In this document: positions 46,141 through 48,231 of the stretch, in pieces | How positions within the stretch are numbered: position 1 is the first letter of the stretch | Layout: each line of letters opens with the position of its first letter | Virus record (IMG/VR): IMGVR_UViG_3300021957_000064 | Coordinates: 1-48,231 of that record | Direction: 5' to 3' (one strand) | Length of the DNA stretch: 48,231 nt | DNA from: a virus | Position numbers and translations under genes: made by a program | The notes under the pieces: model-generated | Told to the model about the DNA's origin: nothing | Database searches by the model: none | What the model saw: only the letters and a program-made list of their open reading frames with translations

Positions 46141-47709
46141 ATGGCATTTGATTGGAAAGCATTTGGCGCAGCCTTTTTAGGTGAAGTCACAGAAGGTATT
46201 GAAGAGCGTGGGGCAGAGGCTAAGGCTTACAAAGAGAAGCAAGAGGAAGCAGCTGAGCGCAACCAAAGTCTGATTACCCAGCGTACTTCTAGAGCTAGAC
46301 AGGCTGCACAGTATGGACGCCAAGCTGAAGCACTTATGTCTACACACCCTCAGGGTAAGGCTCTCGTGCGTCAGGCTATGGCATCTGGTATGGGTACGGT
46401 ACAGGAGTTGTATGAAAAGCTATACGCAGCTGCAAATGCACCAGGCCAGAATGGTAGACTGGGAGTTGATGATGTTGAAGCTATCATTAACATGCCTAAT
46501 ATTCCAGCTGTAGATCAGTCTCTAATGGACATGAGCCTAGATGATTATGCTAGAAAGACATATGGTGCTAGTACCACTACACAGGCGGCTGTACCAGAAG
46601 ATGATACAAGCGCTGTAGGGCAACTGTTTGGCTTTGGTGCTAAGAAACGTGTTAAGCAGGAGCTTGCTGAGCAGGACTTTGGTAGTGGCATGACTGTAGC
46701 TGAGATTAACAGGCTTGCTAAACAGGAGGAGTATACGTCACTCATTCCTGGCGCTACTATGTTGTTCACTGAGCGTAACATGTTTGATACAGATAAAGCC
46801 TTTGACTTCTCTAAGAAGATTACAGAAGTTACTGCAGATGCGATTGAGGGTGATCAGGCAGAGGCTTATATTAAAGCAGCTAGACTAGAAGCTATGCAGC
46901 CTGGTATGACTACTGCTGAACAAATGGCTGCTGCGAACAAAGCAGAAGCACAGGCTATCAAAGATCTACAGATAGTGGCTGCTAAGCCACTCATTGACTA
47001 CTTTGCTGATGTGTATCATGCGGGTAAGTTCTTTGATAATAAACTTGCAGTACAGACTATTGCAGGTGTCATGGGTGAAGGGTATGTAGATACTCTAAAA
47101 GAGATGTACTCTATTGAAGCACCTGATGGTGAAGATACTGCTCCTGTAGAACCTGCAGCGGCAGAACCTGTAGAGCCTGTAGTAGAAGAACCAGCGCCTA
47201 GAGAAGATGTTACTCTTACTGAACCTGTAGATGAAGACGCAGAACAAGATGAGAAATATCCCACTGCTGCTCCATTCGATGAAACAGGCATGAAGCTTGT
47301 AGAGCAGGCTATGGAGGGTCAGTTCTTTGATGGCAACTACTCAGATAAGTATACTCGTGCTCAATGGGATGAAATGAGTAGAGCAGAACGTAGGGAAAGA
47401 GGGTTACCTGAATCACCTGCTGGTGGCTTTTTGAACTTCTACTTCCGCGATGAGCTTGATGAACTGATAGCTCCTTCTGTTGCAACTCTGAATATTATAC
47501 GTAATGCACCTGATCCTAATTATAAAATTAAGATTAGAGGTAAGTTAGGTGCATTTAACATAACTGCAGAGCAACTAAAGCTACTAGATGAATCTTACTT
47601 TATTGGAGAGAATCCTAGAATTACTATTGAAGAGTATTCAGAAGGTGAAGATAGAGTGAGAAAGAGTATATCTCGTAAAGACCGTAAGATTTTTGAGGCA
47701 AACTCATGA
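46141..47709 (+). CDS. putative internal virion protein (522 aa)
   Basis: Starts MAFDWKAFGAAFLGEVTEGI with a charged helix (AKAYKEKQEEAAERNQSL) and repeated Ala/Gln-rich helices (TSRARQAAQYGRQAEALM; MAAANKAEAQAIKDLQ). A Glu/Pro/Val-rich linker lies at about 335-380. The end is a compact alpha/beta domain (IKIRGKLGAFNITAEQLKLL). No enzyme motif is visible. By position it corresponds to the T7 core proteins (gp14-16) that are ejected into the host. Its stop overlaps the next ATG (ATGA). Confidence 0.6.
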   Translation: MAFDWKAFGAAFLGEVTEGIEERGAEAKAYKEKQEEAAERNQSLITQRTSRARQAAQYGRQAEALMSTHPQGKALVRQAMASGMGTVQELYEKLYAAANAPGQNGRLGVDDVEAIINMPNIPAVDQSLMDMSLDDYARKTYGASTTTQAAVPEDDTSAVGQLFGFGAKKRVKQELAEQDFGSGMTVAEINRLAKQEEYTSLIPGATMLFTERNMFDTDKAFDFSKKITEVTADAIEGDQAEAYIKAARLEAMQPGMTTAEQMAAANKAEAQAIKDLQIVAAKPLIDYFADVYHAGKFFDNKLAVQTIAGVMGEGYVDTLKEMYSIEAPDGEDTAPVEPAAAEPVEPVVEEPAPREDVTLTEPVDEDAEQDEKYPTAAPFDETGMKLVEQAMEGQFFDGNYSDKYTRAQWDEMSRAERRERGLPESPAGGFLNFYFRDELDELIAPSVATLNIIRNAPDPNYKIKIRGKLGAFNITAEQLKLLDESYFIGENPRITIEEYSEGEDRVRKSISRKDRKIFEANS

Positions 47710-48231
47710 GCTACGAAGAATCCCTAGCACGGCTTAATGCCTTTAAAGCTTCTACACCTATAACTACAGGGGTAGAAACGTCTAGTAACTTCTCACTAGA
47801 TCCAGGTGTCACTCTAAAGAAGGATGATCTTAAGAAAAACTACGAGTACACCACAGCCATTCGTGACTACATGATTGAGCGTAAGGGTGTAGACTATCAA
47901 GACACAGATGAGGAAACACTTGTAGAAGACTTTGTAGATCACATGCGTTACTTCAATGCTAACACTGTGTCTACTGCTGGTGAGGTACGCTTCATTAGTA
48001 AAGCAGATGATAGACGTAAAGCAAAGGCTGCTAAGGCATACCAACTGTATGACCAACTAGGCAACGTGTTTGTGAATGACGGTATCATGGGTGCTGTAGA
48101 TGGCATCAAAGATTATGTATTTGCTGCAGCATCTGACCCTACAAACTACATTGGTGTAGCTACTGGTGGTATAGCTCGTGCTGGTGCCGCTGGTCTTAGC
48201 GTTACTGGTAAGCAACTAATCAAAGCATCTG
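47706..48231 (+). CDS. large virion protein, N-terminal part only
   Basis: The frame is open to the window edge (175 residues). It starts MSYEESLARLNAFKASTPITT and continues with VDYQDTDEETLVEDFVDHMRY, KADDRRKAKAAKAYQLYD and VFAAASDPTNYIGVATGG, where a hydrophobic Gly/Ala-rich helix begins. N-termini of this kind head the very large ejected proteins of marine podoviruses. The function (perhaps with peptidase or muramidase domains) cannot be seen here. ATGA overlap with the preceding gene. Confidence 0.65.
   Translation, partial: MSYEESLARLNAFKASTPITTGVETSSNFSLDPGVTLKKDDLKKNYEYTTAIRDYMIERKGVDYQDTDEETLVEDFVDHMRYFNANTVSTAGEVRFISKADDRRKAKAAKAYQLYDQLGNVFVNDGIMGAVDGIKDYVFAAASDPTNYIGVATGGIARAGAAGLSVTGKQLIKAS

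Noticed and set aside
1-48231. Phage-encoded single-subunit RNA polymerase
   Set aside because: T7-like gene content suggested it, but no ORF has polymerase motifs; sigma70-like promoters fit use of host RNA polymerase. The missing part of the genome cannot be excluded.

Overview
The window is a phage genome segment, not a chromosome. It has a full double-stranded DNA phage replication set on the minus strand (1-16986) and a head, tail and lysis set on the plus strand (18465-48231). The two are separated by a 1.48 kb gene-poor regulatory interval. The clearest taxonomic marker is the family A DNA polymerase (5192-7240), which carries a DnaJ-type CxxCxGxG/CxxC zinc-finger segment between its exonuclease and polymerase domains. 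That fusion was first described in the SAR116 phage HMO-2011 and its marine relatives. The separate primase and helicase, T7-type endonuclease I, ThyX, monomeric class II ribonucleotide reductase, MazG, glutaredoxin, tyrosine integrase, T7-like tail tube genes and many small basic proteins known from marine phages all fit. I infer an HMO-2011-type podovirus of a marine bacterium, most likely an alphaproteobacterium. The host is not shown by the sequence. Both window ends cut through genes, so this is most but not all of the genome.

Minus-strand early half, in transcription order: an 88-aa protein; a block of host-takeover and modification candidates (a 196-aa protein with a glycosylase-like DGH motif, a C5-methyltransferase-like enzyme, a series of tiny ATGA-coupled ORFs, a PP-loop ATPase with a Cys cluster); a winged-helix protein and small ORFs leading to the integrase; a GIY-YIG ORF that sits between two copies of a 13-bp repeat; primase, ThyX, a DUF3310 protein, DnaB-like helicase, DNA polymerase, a probable ssDNA-binding protein, a Cas4/RecB-like Fe-S nuclease, endonuclease I, MazG, ribonucleotide reductase and glutaredoxin. 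Most neighbours overlap by ATGA or TAATG, implying long translationally coupled operons.

The 16987-18464 interval has no convincing gene. It holds two rightward sigma70-like promoters, five copies of a 9-bp dyad AGTTWAACT between them, a 13-bp direct repeat built on the palindrome TGTGATCACA, a cluster of CGGTCTT-like repeats and several hairpins. A one-mismatch copy of AGTTWAACT sits at the start point of a leftward promoter near 16.68 kb, and another just upstream of 40265. This suggests one regulator touching several transcription units.

Plus-strand late half: small basic and membrane proteins (18.5-21.0 kb), a DUF1127 protein whose ribosome binding site lies in a 9-bp hairpin, terminase small subunit, a conserved 138-aa protein with no ATG/GTG/TTG start, terminase large subunit, portal, scaffold and major capsid protein, tail tube proteins A and B, and a tail-fibre region. 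That region contains two parallel adhesin modules. Each has a fibre with TAAELN repeats and the same C-terminal domain, followed by a large adhesin candidate. The first module ends with an intact tail-fibre chaperone gene. The second has a cupredoxin-like domain in its fibre, a seven-bladed beta-propeller protein, and only the last nine codons of a chaperone gene. A DUF6127-like membrane protein, large virion proteins, a LysM-GH19-peptidoglycan-binding lysin and a 3TM holin-like protein close the window.
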